From: Gemmatimonas sp.
GTDB lineage: Bacteria > Gemmatimonadota > Gemmatimonadetes > Longimicrobiales > Longimicrobiaceae
Direction of reading: 5' to 3'
Assembly (NCBI GenBank): GCA_009380025.1
Contig: WHSP01000002.1
Coordinates: forward strand, 1-64,000
DNA length: 64,000 nt
The notes under the pieces are model-generated. The model saw only the letters and a list, made by a program, of their open reading frames with translations. It had not been told where the DNA came from and did no database searches. The position numbers were made by a program, and so were the translations under genes. This document shows positions 49,724-58,159 of this stretch, in pieces. Numbering within the stretch: the stretch's first letter is position 1; the number at the start of each line of letters is the position of its first letter.

Positions 49724-51103
49724 ATGAAAGAGCCGAGATGGTGCGCTAGTGATCGATCCCACGTGGTAGGCATACCTGTGACGGTTCTTCTTGCTTTTGC
49801 GGTTCTGCCGAACGCGGCGAACGCTCAGGCGTCGTTGGCATTGGCCGAAGGCGAGAACATAACGTTCGCGCGTGACGTCATGCCGATCCTCCAGGACAAC
49901 TGCCAGGTCTGCCATCAGCCTGGGGCAATCGGCCCGATGTCGTTGATGACGTACGAGGAGGTACGCCCATGGGCGCAGGTCATCAAGGAGCGGGTCGCAG
50001 AGCGCGAGATGCCTCCGTATCACTACGATACCGACATCGGCATCCAGGAGTTGAAGCAGGATAAGCGGCTATCCGTAGAGGAGATCCAGACCATCGTCCA
50101 GTGGGTCGACCAGGGACTCGAGTTCGGTGATGCCGAGGACATGCCTGCTCCGGTCAAATGGCCCGACGCCAGCGAGTGGCGTCTCGCTTCGGTGTTGGGT
50201 CAGCCCGACCACGTGATCTCATCCACTCCCTACACGGTACCGGCAGCGGGTCAGGACCTCTGGCACAAGCCTGTAGTTTCATCCAACATCAACGAGGTCC
50301 GCTGCATCAAGGCGCTCGAAGTGAAGCCGAGGGCGGATGGTCGCGCGGCGGTACACCATTCGAACCCGTACTGGCGATATCCCGACGAGGACGGCGTCGT
50401 GCAGCTCCTCGGTCCTGGTGGCGAGTCGATCACCGAGTACGCGCTCGGGAAGCTCGGCGAGATCGTCCCCGACGATGCCTGTCGGGAAGTGCGTCCCGGC
50501 GCGATGGTCGGCTGGGACATCCACTACTATCCGTCCGGTGCGGAACTGGCCGATCACACGGTCGAGTTGGGCATCTGGTTCCACGAACCGGGTGAGGAGC
50601 CCGAGTACAAGCAGAACCTGAGGCTGTATCTCCTGCAGGGCGGGATCGACATCCTGCCGCCCAATGAAACGGCCATGACGCAGGGCTTCCACACCTTCGA
50701 CCACCCGGTCCGAATCGACAGCTTCCAGCCACATGGACACTTGCGCCTGGTGGCGAAGTCGCTGGAAGTCTTCTACCCGGAGACGGGCGAGCGCGAAGTC
50801 ATCAGCATGGTCTCGAACTGGAACCCGCGCTGGCACCTCAGCCACATCTACGAGGAAGATGTCGCGCCGCTCCTTCCGAAGGGCGCGGTCATGATCCTGA
50901 CGGCCTGGTACGACAACACGGAGAACAACCCGCACAATCCGGATCCCGACATGTGGGTCGGGCGCGGCAACCGAACCACCGACGAGATGTCGCACGGCTG
51001 GATCGCCGTCACCCATCTCGACGAGGAGCGCTATCAGGAGCTGCTAGCCGAGCGCCCGACGGAGGAGGAAGACGGCGCACAAGAACGTGCGACCTCGAAC
51101 TGA
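49724..51103 (+). CDS. Exported c-type cytochrome, copper-monooxygenase-like C-terminal half
   Basis: 459 residues from ATG 49724 (GGAGGACAACGCC upstream). Signal peptide ends NAANAQA; haem c motif CQVCH in FARDVMPILQDNCQVCHQPG, with Met from GPMSLMTY as probable axial ligand. The rest is beta-rich with conserved His and Met (KPVVSSNINEVRCIKALEVK, AVHHSNPYWR, PHGHLRLVAKSLEVFYPETG, WHLSHIYEEDV), resembling the two-domain 'copper type II ascorbate-dependent monooxygenase' fold seen in Acidobacteriota and Gemmatimonadota cytochromes. Likely an envelope oxidoreductase for the imported substrate. Confidence 0.75.
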   Translation: MKEPRWCASDRSHVVGIPVTVLLAFAVLPNAANAQASLALAEGENITFARDVMPILQDNCQVCHQPGAIGPMSLMTYEEVRPWAQVIKERVAEREMPPYHYDTDIGIQELKQDKRLSVEEIQTIVQWVDQGLEFGDAEDMPAPVKWPDASEWRLASVLGQPDHVISSTPYTVPAAGQDLWHKPVVSSNINEVRCIKALEVKPRADGRAAVHHSNPYWRYPDEDGVVQLLGPGGESITEYALGKLGEIVPDDACREVRPGAMVGWDIHYYPSGAELADHTVELGIWFHEPGEEPEYKQNLRLYLLQGGIDILPPNETAMTQGFHTFDHPVRIDSFQPHGHLRLVAKSLEVFYPETGEREVISMVSNWNPRWHLSHIYEEDVAPLLPKGAVMILTAWYDNTENNPHNPDPDMWVGRGNRTTDEMSHGWIAVTHLDEERYQELLAERPTEEEDGAQERATSN

Positions 51104-51138
51104 GTAAGTGCCCGAAGGAACCTCCGCCAGATCCCCCT

Positions 51139-51275
51139 GGGAGCGCGGGCGTCTCGCACGCCCGGCCCGAGGCCGGCGCTCCCGGGGTTTGCCCGATGGT
51201 CATTCTCGCCGAAGGCGGGAATCCAGTGCAGGTTAGGCGGCGGAGCAACTGGATCCCCGCGTCCGCGGGGATGAC
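51139..51275. repeat. Cluster of REP-like palindromes
   Basis: Three hairpins between two genes: GGGAGCGC...GCGCTCCC (51139-51146/51176-51183) enclosing GGGCGT...ACGCCC; then CTCGCCGAAGGCGGG-type (51199-51226) and CCCCGCGTCCGCGGGG (51254-51270) flanked by ATTCTC/CTGGAT motifs. This is the common REP layout of paired palindromes with GTCAT and CTGGA borders. Confidence 0.6.
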
Positions 51276-51319
51276 AACCTCGCCACACCGCCGTTCATTC
51301 GTCTTCGGAGATTCGAGAG

Positions 51320-52132
51320 ATGTCGCAACGCATCACAGTCGTCATAGCCGGCCTGATACTCTTGAGCCTGTCTGTTGCGCCTCTGTACGCACAGGCATTT
51401 CAACTCTCTCCGGTGCCGTCGGGCGGGCACTACGTGCCACCCTGGTTCGAGGGGTGGTATGTGAACCCAGACAGCTCGCGCACGTTCTCGTTCGGATACT
51501 ACAACCGGAACGAGGGTGACACCCTCGCGATCCCGCTCGGCCCGGACAACTACGTCGAGCCAGCCCAATTCGACGGCGTCCAGCCGACGTCCTTCCCGCC
51601 GGGCCGGGAGGCAGGGGTGTTCGCGATTACCGTCCCGGCCGACTTCGAGGGAGACGTGGTCTGGCACCTGAATACGATGGGTCGGCAGAACGAAGTCCCG
51701 GGGCGCTCGACCTCGCCTGCGTACGAGTTGAGCTATCGGCCGATGGCGCTCGGGTCGGTCCCGCCATCCGTTCGTTTCGAACGGGCAGGTGCAGAAGGAC
51801 GAGGCGTATCCGGTCTGGTCGGGTCCGAGAAGCAGGTTCGTGTCGGCGAGCCGCTGGAGTTGACCGTGTGGGCGGTCGACGAATCGGTGCGCGAACGCGA
51901 AGCAGCCATCGGGATCGCCTGGTACAAGCACCAGGGGCCAGGAGGGGTCACGTTCTCGGATGCTGTCGAGGAGGCCGACCTGGAAGGTCGGGCTACCGCC
52001 ACGGCCACGTTCAGTGAGCCCGGTGAGTACATGCTGCGAATTCGAGTCGACAACTTCGAAGCTGCCGACAGCACGCCAGCCGACCAGTGCTGTTGGACGA
52101 ATGCCTTCCAGCCGGTGACAGTTGCGCAGTAG
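51320..52132 (+). CDS. Exported protein with Ig-like/beta-sandwich C-terminal domain
   Basis: 270 residues. Signal peptide (TVVIAGLILLSLSVAPLYAQ, cleavage after AQA). First half FEGWYVNPDSSRTFSFGYYN is a domain found in secreted proteins next to PQQ- or copper-type enzymes in these phyla; the second half (VRVGEPLELTVWAVDESV, ATATFSEPGEYMLRIRVD) is a clear Ig-like fold. Follows the cytochrome gene, so it is probably part of the same extracytoplasmic pathway, perhaps as a partner or carbohydrate-binding subunit. No enzyme motif. Confidence 0.65.
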   Translation: MSQRITVVIAGLILLSLSVAPLYAQAFQLSPVPSGGHYVPPWFEGWYVNPDSSRTFSFGYYNRNEGDTLAIPLGPDNYVEPAQFDGVQPTSFPPGREAGVFAITVPADFEGDVVWHLNTMGRQNEVPGRSTSPAYELSYRPMALGSVPPSVRFERAGAEGRGVSGLVGSEKQVRVGEPLELTVWAVDESVREREAAIGIAWYKHQGPGGVTFSDAVEEADLEGRATATATFSEPGEYMLRIRVDNFEAADSTPADQCCWTNAFQPVTVAQ

Positions 52133-52183
52133 GCACGGCTCGTTCATACAGTCAAACCCCACCCCTGAGCGGAGACCCCACGA

Positions 52184-52408
52184 ATGACCAACCGACGATC
52201 ATTCCTCGCCTCGATCGGCGCACTCCTGGTCCCGCTGACGCTCTGGAAACGCGGCGATGCGCCGGTGCCTTCCGGTGCAGTGCCTCCCGCGGCGTCCGAG
52301 TCATCACCGAGGTCATCGGCCAATACGGAGTTCCGTCGCTATCGTCGCCAGGCTGCTCGCGCCCAGGGCCAGCACGCCGCTACCCCTGAACCCCCCCTGG
52401 AGCGATGA
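52184..52408 (+). CDS. Small Tat-exported protein
   Basis: 74 residues. A twin-arginine signal (TNRRSFLASIGALLVPLTLW) is followed by a short Pro/Ser/Arg-rich tail with no domain. The stop overlaps the next ATG (ATGA-type), so it is coupled to the oxidoreductase. Possibly a truncated cofactor-bearing subunit that has lost its folded part, or a genuinely small Tat passenger. Confidence 0.5.
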   Translation: MTNRRSFLASIGALLVPLTLWKRGDAPVPSGAVPPAASESSPRSSANTEFRRYRRQAARAQGQHAATPEPPLER

Positions 52409-53466
52409 TCCAGACTATCTCCCGCCCACAGGTAAGCCGCCGCATAGTCCTCGCCTCGCGACCCCGCGGTGAGCCGGTCGGCAGTGATTTCCGCACCGAG
52501 GAAGTCCCGGTTCCGGAGCTCAGCGAGGGCGAAATTCTCCTGCAGACGCTCTGGCTATCGCTCGATCCCTACGTCCGGGGCATGATGGACGAAGAATCGG
52601 ACGATCCCACCTACGCAGTCCCGATGGAGATCGGTGCTGTCATTGTGGGTGGCACCGTCAGCCGAGTCATCGAGAGCCGCAACGCGGAGTTCGATGAAGG
52701 TGACCTCGTGGTCTCGGGGTCCGGTTGGCAGGAGTACGAGATCAGCCCGGGCCGAGGCTTGCGGAAGCTCGAGCCGGACATGGACAATCCCCAATACTCC
52801 CTGAGCGTCCTGGGGATGCCCGGCTTCACGGCGTACCATGGGCTGATGAACATCGGCAGGCCGCAGGCTGGCGACACGCTGGTGCTTGCCGCGTCGACGG
52901 GCGCGGTCGGGTCGCTGGTCGGCCAGATCGGGAAGCTGCAGGGCTGCCGTGTCGTCGGGATCGCCGGCGGCCCGGTGAAGTGCGCCTACGCCGTGGACAC
53001 CCTCGGCTACGATGCCTCGGTCGACCACCGCGACCCTCGGATGCCAGAGCTCCTCGCCGAGGCGTGCCCTGACGGGATCGATGTCTACTTCGAGAACGTG
53101 GGCGGTCCGGTCTTCGACGCCGTTCTCCCCCTTCTCAACAACGGCGCTCGCATTCCCCTGTGTGGGCTGATCGCCCAGTACAGCATGGAGTCGCTGCCCC
53201 CTGGCCCGGATCGGATGCCGCTCCTCCAGATGGCGATCCTGGCGAACCGCCTGCTCGTCCAGGGGTTCATCATCAGCGACAACTACATCGTCGATGGGGT
53301 GGACAACCGCGAGATCTGGGCGGCCGAAATCGGCGGCTGGCTGGACGAGGGCAGTATCCAGTACCGCGAAGACATCACCGATGGGCTGGAGAACGCTCCC
53401 GCCACGTTCGCCGGGATGTTGGTCGGTGATAACTTCGGGAAGACGATAATCCGGATGGCGAGCTGA
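52405..53466 (+). CDS. NADP-dependent zinc-free oxidoreductase (MDR, YncB/CurA type)
   Basis: 353 residues. N-terminal GroES-like half with the characteristic LWLSLDPYVRGMMDEESD; Rossmann half with GDTLVLAASTGAVGSLVGQIGK-type loop (GAVGSLVG), AGGPVKCAYAVDTLGYDASV, DVYFENVGGPVFDAVLPLLN, and NYIVDGVDNREIWAAEIGGW at the end. Such enzymes reduce the double bond of alpha,beta-unsaturated ketones and aldehydes with NADPH. No signal peptide; cytoplasmic. Translationally coupled to the Tat gene. Confidence 0.88.
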   Translation: MIQTISRPQVSRRIVLASRPRGEPVGSDFRTEEVPVPELSEGEILLQTLWLSLDPYVRGMMDEESDDPTYAVPMEIGAVIVGGTVSRVIESRNAEFDEGDLVVSGSGWQEYEISPGRGLRKLEPDMDNPQYSLSVLGMPGFTAYHGLMNIGRPQAGDTLVLAASTGAVGSLVGQIGKLQGCRVVGIAGGPVKCAYAVDTLGYDASVDHRDPRMPELLAEACPDGIDVYFENVGGPVFDAVLPLLNNGARIPLCGLIAQYSMESLPPGPDRMPLLQMAILANRLLVQGFIISDNYIVDGVDNREIWAAEIGGWLDEGSIQYREDITDGLENAPATFAGMLVGDNFGKTIIRMAS

Positions 53467-53509
53467 GGCTGAGCGGGTCGCCACCCCGTTCGGAAGTTCA
53501 CGAGAAGGC

Positions 53510-53546
53510 GCGAAGACGCGAAGCGGGACCGTCTTCGCGCTTTCGC
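53510..53546. repeat. Imperfect inverted repeat around GCGAAG motifs
   Basis: GCGAAGACGCGAAG (53510-53523) opposite CTTCGCGCTTTCGC (53533-53546) between two genes, 11 bases before the next ATG. Two mismatches in a 14-bp stem. Belongs to the class of intergenic GAAGNCGCGAAG repeats common in soil bacteria; may act as a weak terminator. Confidence 0.5.
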
Positions 53547-53557
53547 TTGGGAACAGG

Positions 53558-54337
53558 ATGACAACGAATCCGGAGCTGCAGGCCGTGCTGTTCGATCTGG
53601 ACGGCACGCTCTACGTCGGCGACGAGGCCGTGCCAGGGGCAGTCGATGCCGTCTCGCGAGTCGCGGATCTCGGCATCCCTAGAAGATATCTGACGAACAC
53701 CACACGCTTCTCGCGTCGAGCGCTGAGAGAGCGCCTGGTGAGCATGGGATTCCCCGTCGAGGAAGACGAGTTGTACACGGCCTCGGTTGCGGCCACGTAC
53801 TGGTTGCAGGCAAGGGGGTTCCGACGGGTCGCGGTTTACCTTCCGGAGGCGGCGAGATCGGACTTCGCCGACTTTGAGATCGTTGAGGAGTCGCCGGAAG
53901 CGGTCGTCGTCGGTGACCTGGGCCCCGGGTGGAGCTTCGAGCGGCTCAACCATGCATTCCGCCAGGTATTGGAAGGAGCGCACCTCGTAGCCCTGCAGAA
54001 GAACCGCTACTGGCGCACGCCGGAAGGGCTGATGCTGGATGCCGGTCCGCTGGTCGCCGCACTCGAATATGCGACGGGCCAGACGGCAACGATCGTGGGC
54101 AAGCCGAACGGCGAATTTTTCGATCTAGCAGTGCGCGCACTCGGCGTAAAGCCGGGGCGCGCCGTGCTGATCGGAGACGACATAGAGGCCGATGTGGGCG
54201 GCGCTCAGCGGGCGGGGCTGCGGGGTGGCCTGGTTCGCACCGGCAAGTTCCGCGAAGAGGCACTGGCGTCCAGCGGCGTTACTCCCGATTGGACCGAGGA
54301 CTCGGTCGCCGAGATGGTCGAGAGGCTTTGGCCCTGA
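53558..54337 (+). CDS. HAD-family phosphatase (HDHD2/LHPP type)
   Basis: 259 residues. HAD motif I FDLDGTLYVGDEAVPGAVDA, motif II in YLTNTTRFSRRAL, Lys of motif III in VGKPNGEFFDLAVRAL, and motif IV VLIGDDIEADVGGAQRAGLRG. Cap type IIA, as in NagD and HDHD2 relatives. It hydrolyses phosphate esters (pyrophosphate, sugar phosphates or phospholysine/phosphohistidine in homologues). Intact, and lies 14 bases before the copB start, so possibly co-transcribed. Confidence 0.88.
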   Translation: MTTNPELQAVLFDLDGTLYVGDEAVPGAVDAVSRVADLGIPRRYLTNTTRFSRRALRERLVSMGFPVEEDELYTASVAATYWLQARGFRRVAVYLPEAARSDFADFEIVEESPEAVVVGDLGPGWSFERLNHAFRQVLEGAHLVALQKNRYWRTPEGLMLDAGPLVAALEYATGQTATIVGKPNGEFFDLAVRALGVKPGRAVLIGDDIEADVGGAQRAGLRGGLVRTGKFREEALASSGVTPDWTEDSVAEMVERLWP

Positions 54338-54351
54338 AGGAGGCAATCCAC

Positions 54352-56379
54352 ATGCGCGGGCACGGTGACCACCACGGCGGGGACAACAAACATGCCGGCC
54401 ACAGCGTGGAGATGTTCCGCAGCCGGTTCCTGTTGTCGTTGGTGTTGACGGTTCCTGTGGTGTTCTGGTCCGAGCACATCCAGACACTCCTCGGGTACAC
54501 GGCGCCGGTCTTCCCAGGGTCCGCCCTCCTCCCGCCCGTCTTCGGCACCGTGGTATTCCTCTACGGGGGAGTGGTCTTCCTCGAGGGAGCCTGGCGAGAG
54601 CTGAAGGCGCGGCTTCCAGGGATGATGACGCTGATCGCGTTGGCGATCACGGTGGCGTTCGTTTTCTCCTGGGTCGTCGCGCTCGGCTTGATCGCGGCGG
54701 AAGCCCTGTGGTGGGAGCTCGCGACCCTGGTGACCGTGATGCTGCTCGGCCATTGGATCGAGATGCGATCGATCAACCAGGCGCAGGGAGCGCTTCAGGA
54801 GCTGGCGAAACTCCTCCCGGACACCGCGAGGCGGATCACGGCGACGGGCGAGGAGGAAGTCGCCGTCGATCAGCTCGAGGTCGGCGATGTCGTCCTCGTC
54901 CGGCCTGGAGAGAGCGTGCCCGTCGACGGCATCGTTCGCAAGGGAGAGAGCTCTCTCGATGAATCGATGATCACGGGTGAATCCCGACCGGTAAAGAGGA
55001 GGGAAGGGGACGAGGCGATCGCCGGCACCATCAACGGCGAGGGCTCTCTGCGCGTGGAGGTGACCGGTACTGGAGAGGAGACGAAGCTGTCCGGCATCAT
55101 GCGGCTCGTTGCCGATGCGCAGCGTTCGAAGTCGCACGCTCAGGATCTGGCCGACCGGGCGGCCCTGCTGCTGACTGGGGTGGCGATCGCGGCCGGGTTG
55201 GTCACGCTTATCGCGTGGCAGCTGGCTGGCGCGCCAATCGATTTCTCCATCGTCCGGGTCGTGACAGTGCTGGTGATCGCCTGCCCGCACGCCCTTGGCC
55301 TCGCCGTACCCCTGGTGGTGGCGATCTCGACGACGCTGGGTGCCCGCGAGGGCCTCCTGGTGCGCGACCGCCGTGGGCTCGAGGAGGCCCGGAACGTTGA
55401 TATCGTCATTTTCGACAAGACCGGCACGCTGACGCTCGGCGAGTTCCGGGTCGTCGAGCTGAGCACGGCCGACGGCGTAGGGGAGGCCGAGGCGTTGCGC
55501 ATCGCTGCTGCGGTGGAGTCGGAGTCCCAGCACCCGATCGCCCGTGGCATCGTCAAGACTGCCGAGGAGCGTGGAATCGAGGTGCCCCCTGCCGATCGAT
55601 TCCGTGCGATCACGGGCAAAGGCGTCGCGGCGGTCGTCGACGGGGTCGAGTATAAACTAGGCGGTCCGTCGCTGTTGAAGGCCGAGCGAGCAGACGTCCT
55701 GGGCATCCTCGAGCAGGCCGCTCGCGGTGCCGCGAGCCGGGGTCAGGCGGCGATCTACCTGGTCCGCGACGGAAGTGCGATCGCCGTGTTCGCCGTCGCA
55801 GACGCGATTCGGGAGGAAAGCCGCGAAGCGATCCGGGCGCTGCACGAGGGTGGGGTGGAGGTGGCGATCCTCACCGGCGATGCCCGCGCGGTCGCCGAAT
55901 CGGTCGCTGAGGACCTCGGCATCGATACCGTCCTCGCTGAGGTTCTCCCTGAGGACAAGGCATCCAGGGTTCGCGAGCTACAGAGTCAGGGGAAGCGGGT
56001 TGCGATGGTTGGCGACGGGGTCAATGATGCGCCGGCATTGGCGACGGCGGACATCGGCATCGCTGTCGGTGCCGGAACAGATGTGGCCGTGGAGGCGGGA
56101 GACATCGTTCTCGTCCGCTCCGATCCGCGCGACATCCCGAAGATTATTTCCCTATCCCGCGCCACCTACCGGAAGATGGTACAGAACCTGTGGTGGGCGG
56201 CCGGCTACAACATCGTGGCGATTCCGCTGGCCGCCGGAGTCCTCGCCCGATGGGGGATTCTGCTGACACCTGCGATCGGGGCCGTCCTGATGTCGGCGAG
56301 CACAGTGATCGTCGCCCTCAACGCGCAACTCCTGAGGCGCGTCCACCTCACGCCGGGTCCGCGGCCTTCGACAGGATGA
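54352..56379 (+). CDS. copB: CopB-type copper/silver P1B-ATPase
   Basis: 675 residues from ATG 54352 (AAGGAGG upstream). His-rich N-terminus (RGHGDHHGGDNKHAGH) instead of CxxC domains; the metal-site motif CPH in VLVIACPHALGLAVPLVVAI defines the P1B-3 (CopB) group. Phosphorylation DKTGTLT, hinge VAMVGDGVNDAPALATAD, TGES (MITGESRPV). Exports Cu(II)/Ag(I) from the cytoplasm. Its proximity to the cytochrome and copper-type enzymes above may link copper supply or detoxification to them; this is inference. Confidence 0.9.
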   Translation: MRGHGDHHGGDNKHAGHSVEMFRSRFLLSLVLTVPVVFWSEHIQTLLGYTAPVFPGSALLPPVFGTVVFLYGGVVFLEGAWRELKARLPGMMTLIALAITVAFVFSWVVALGLIAAEALWWELATLVTVMLLGHWIEMRSINQAQGALQELAKLLPDTARRITATGEEEVAVDQLEVGDVVLVRPGESVPVDGIVRKGESSLDESMITGESRPVKRREGDEAIAGTINGEGSLRVEVTGTGEETKLSGIMRLVADAQRSKSHAQDLADRAALLLTGVAIAAGLVTLIAWQLAGAPIDFSIVRVVTVLVIACPHALGLAVPLVVAISTTLGAREGLLVRDRRGLEEARNVDIVIFDKTGTLTLGEFRVVELSTADGVGEAEALRIAAAVESESQHPIARGIVKTAEERGIEVPPADRFRAITGKGVAAVVDGVEYKLGGPSLLKAERADVLGILEQAARGAASRGQAAIYLVRDGSAIAVFAVADAIREESREAIRALHEGGVEVAILTGDARAVAESVAEDLGIDTVLAEVLPEDKASRVRELQSQGKRVAMVGDGVNDAPALATADIGIAVGAGTDVAVEAGDIVLVRSDPRDIPKIISLSRATYRKMVQNLWWAAGYNIVAIPLAAGVLARWGILLTPAIGAVLMSASTVIVALNAQLLRRVHLTPGPRPSTG

Positions 56380-56438
56380 CGACCATTGTCGACTCGCTCG
56401 GAAACGGGAGCTGTTCCAACTCGGTTAGCCGAACAATA

Positions 56439-56541
56439 ACTACAATTCTACCGCAGAGGCGCCGAGGGCGCAGAGAACGACAGCTGTTATGCGTTGTTGT
56501 TCCCTCCGCGTACTCTGCGTCTCTGCGGTAGATTTTGTAGT
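56439..56541. repeat. Long imperfect inverted repeat (ACTACAA..CTACCGCAGAG)
   Basis: Left arm ACTACAATTCTACCGCAGAG (56439-56458), right arm CTCTGCGGTAGATTTTGTAGT (56521-56541), with further pairing inward (GCGCAGAG/CTCTGCGT). 62-base interior. Sits between the convergent copB and M14 genes; probably a mobile intergenic repeat or a bidirectional terminator. Confidence 0.65.
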
Positions 56542-56569
56542 AATGGCCGGACGACCCCGACGTTGCCTT

Positions 56570-58150
56570 CTACGGAACCCGCAGGATGGGATAGTGGCTG
56601 GCGCCGTCCATCACATCGCCGAGCGTTCCCCAGGTGGCGAGCCCGTCGGCGGACCGAGGTTCGAGCAACGCGAAAATCAGCCGGCCGAGGGGCTGGTCGA
56701 GAGGTATCCGGAACCAACCTTCGGGCAACGGGACCGAGTCCGACTCCCAATTTCCCTCGATGGTGCGCTCGATACGTCCCTCGAACTCCTGATCGGCGAT
56801 ATCCTGCTGCTCGATGATAAACCGCTCGACCGCCAGCTCATCGCCCGTCGTCAGCGCCTCCATCGACACGCCGTGCGTCTCCAGCGTCGCGAGTACCTCA
56901 GCGAGCTCCGGAGGAACCAGGTACGCCGCGGGGACGCGTTCCTCCACTGTCGGAGCGAACGTCAGGTATTCCGACATCCGCTCCGCTCGACGCTCGTCGG
57001 TCCGGCGTAGCATGGGCGCCCCGGAGTAGGGGTTCCGTTCCTCGGTGGTGCCGCCGAGCAGGATCTCGACGGGCTCGGCCGAGCGCTCCGGCTCCGCGCG
57101 CACCGTGAGCGTCTCCCCGACGAGTGATGTGCCGTCCACCTCTTCCACCAGTCGGCGGATCTCGGTGGCGTTCTCGTGGGCGAACCCGAGCGTCTCCTCG
57201 ACGAAGAGCTTGGTGGCTACGATTCGCTCCTCGAAGGTTGCGTACGAGTATGCCTCGCTCAGCACCCCGAGCCGGTTCCTCAGGCCGAGGTAGTTGTTGT
57301 TGAACAGCGCGCGATAGTCGAAGGTGTACCACCCGCGCGACTCGCCCTCCCCCTGCAGGTTGCCATAATCGTAGAATTCCCATCCGTAGCGGCGGCGCAC
57401 CTCGTCCCGCAAACGGGGAAAGAGCTCCTGATTCAGGATGCCGGTGACTCGAGGATCGGTGCTGGGGTGTAGGGGCGGCGAATAGGTGAGGTGATAGGCG
57501 TGGCGGGTGCCGTTCGTGGTGTGCAGGTCCACACCGATGTCCGGATCGTACGCGTTCAGCATCTGCGCGAACGACCGGGCCTCCGGCGTGTCCAGCTTCA
57601 TGTGGTCGCGATTGATGTTCAGCCCCTGCGCGTTCGCGCGGGTTCCCATCCCCCCGATCGGCCCGTGTTGCAGCGGCCGATTCGTGAGCTCCACTCGCTC
57701 GTTCCCGTCGGCATTCAAGACGGGGGCGACGAGGAGCACCAGCGAGTCGAGCAGCTCGCCATGCTGACCCTGCGCGACCTCTCGGAGGAGCATGAGCAAC
57801 ACTTCCTTGCCCTCGACCTCCCCCGCGTGGATGCCGCCCTGGAGGTAGATGACCGTCCGACCCGAGGCCCGCACCCCCGCCGGCGATGGATCGGCAATTC
57901 GCCCCACCACGGCCAGGGGCAGCGCCCGGCCCTCCATCGTGTAGCCGAAGGTCGTGAGATGGATCAGCGGTGAGGCGTCCGCCACCGAACGCATGAAATC
58001 CCGTACGTCGACGTACCGGGTCGTCTCGATGAAGTCGGTTCGTTCTGGTGCGGTGAGCAAGGGGTCGGGAGCGTTCGTCTGAGCATCCGCGCGCGCTACG
58101 GAGAGCAGGACCGCCAGCGCGACTGCAGTCAAGGTCCGCAGGATCGTCAC
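56570..58150 (-). CDS. Secreted M14-family zinc carboxypeptidase
   Basis: 526 residues. Signal peptide (TILRTLTAVALAVLLSVARA, then DAQ). M14 zinc site HxxE in LQGGIHAGEVEGKEVLLMLL and the third ligand His in DIGVDLHTTNGTRHAYHL; catalytic Glu in GLRNRLGVLSEAYSYATF. C-terminal region (YPILRVP) holds a beta domain. Removes C-terminal residues from peptides outside the cytoplasm. Directly upstream in the operon (9 bases) is the S9 peptidase, so both digest imported or extracellular protein. Confidence 0.88.
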   Translation of the reverse strand: MTILRTLTAVALAVLLSVARADAQTNAPDPLLTAPERTDFIETTRYVDVRDFMRSVADASPLIHLTTFGYTMEGRALPLAVVGRIADPSPAGVRASGRTVIYLQGGIHAGEVEGKEVLLMLLREVAQGQHGELLDSLVLLVAPVLNADGNERVELTNRPLQHGPIGGMGTRANAQGLNINRDHMKLDTPEARSFAQMLNAYDPDIGVDLHTTNGTRHAYHLTYSPPLHPSTDPRVTGILNQELFPRLRDEVRRRYGWEFYDYGNLQGEGESRGWYTFDYRALFNNNYLGLRNRLGVLSEAYSYATFEERIVATKLFVEETLGFAHENATEIRRLVEEVDGTSLVGETLTVRAEPERSAEPVEILLGGTTEERNPYSGAPMLRRTDERRAERMSEYLTFAPTVEERVPAAYLVPPELAEVLATLETHGVSMEALTTGDELAVERFIIEQQDIADQEFEGRIERTIEGNWESDSVPLPEGWFRIPLDQPLGRLIFALLEPRSADGLATWGTLGDVMDGASHYPILRVP

Positions 58151-58159
58151 GTCGCTCCC

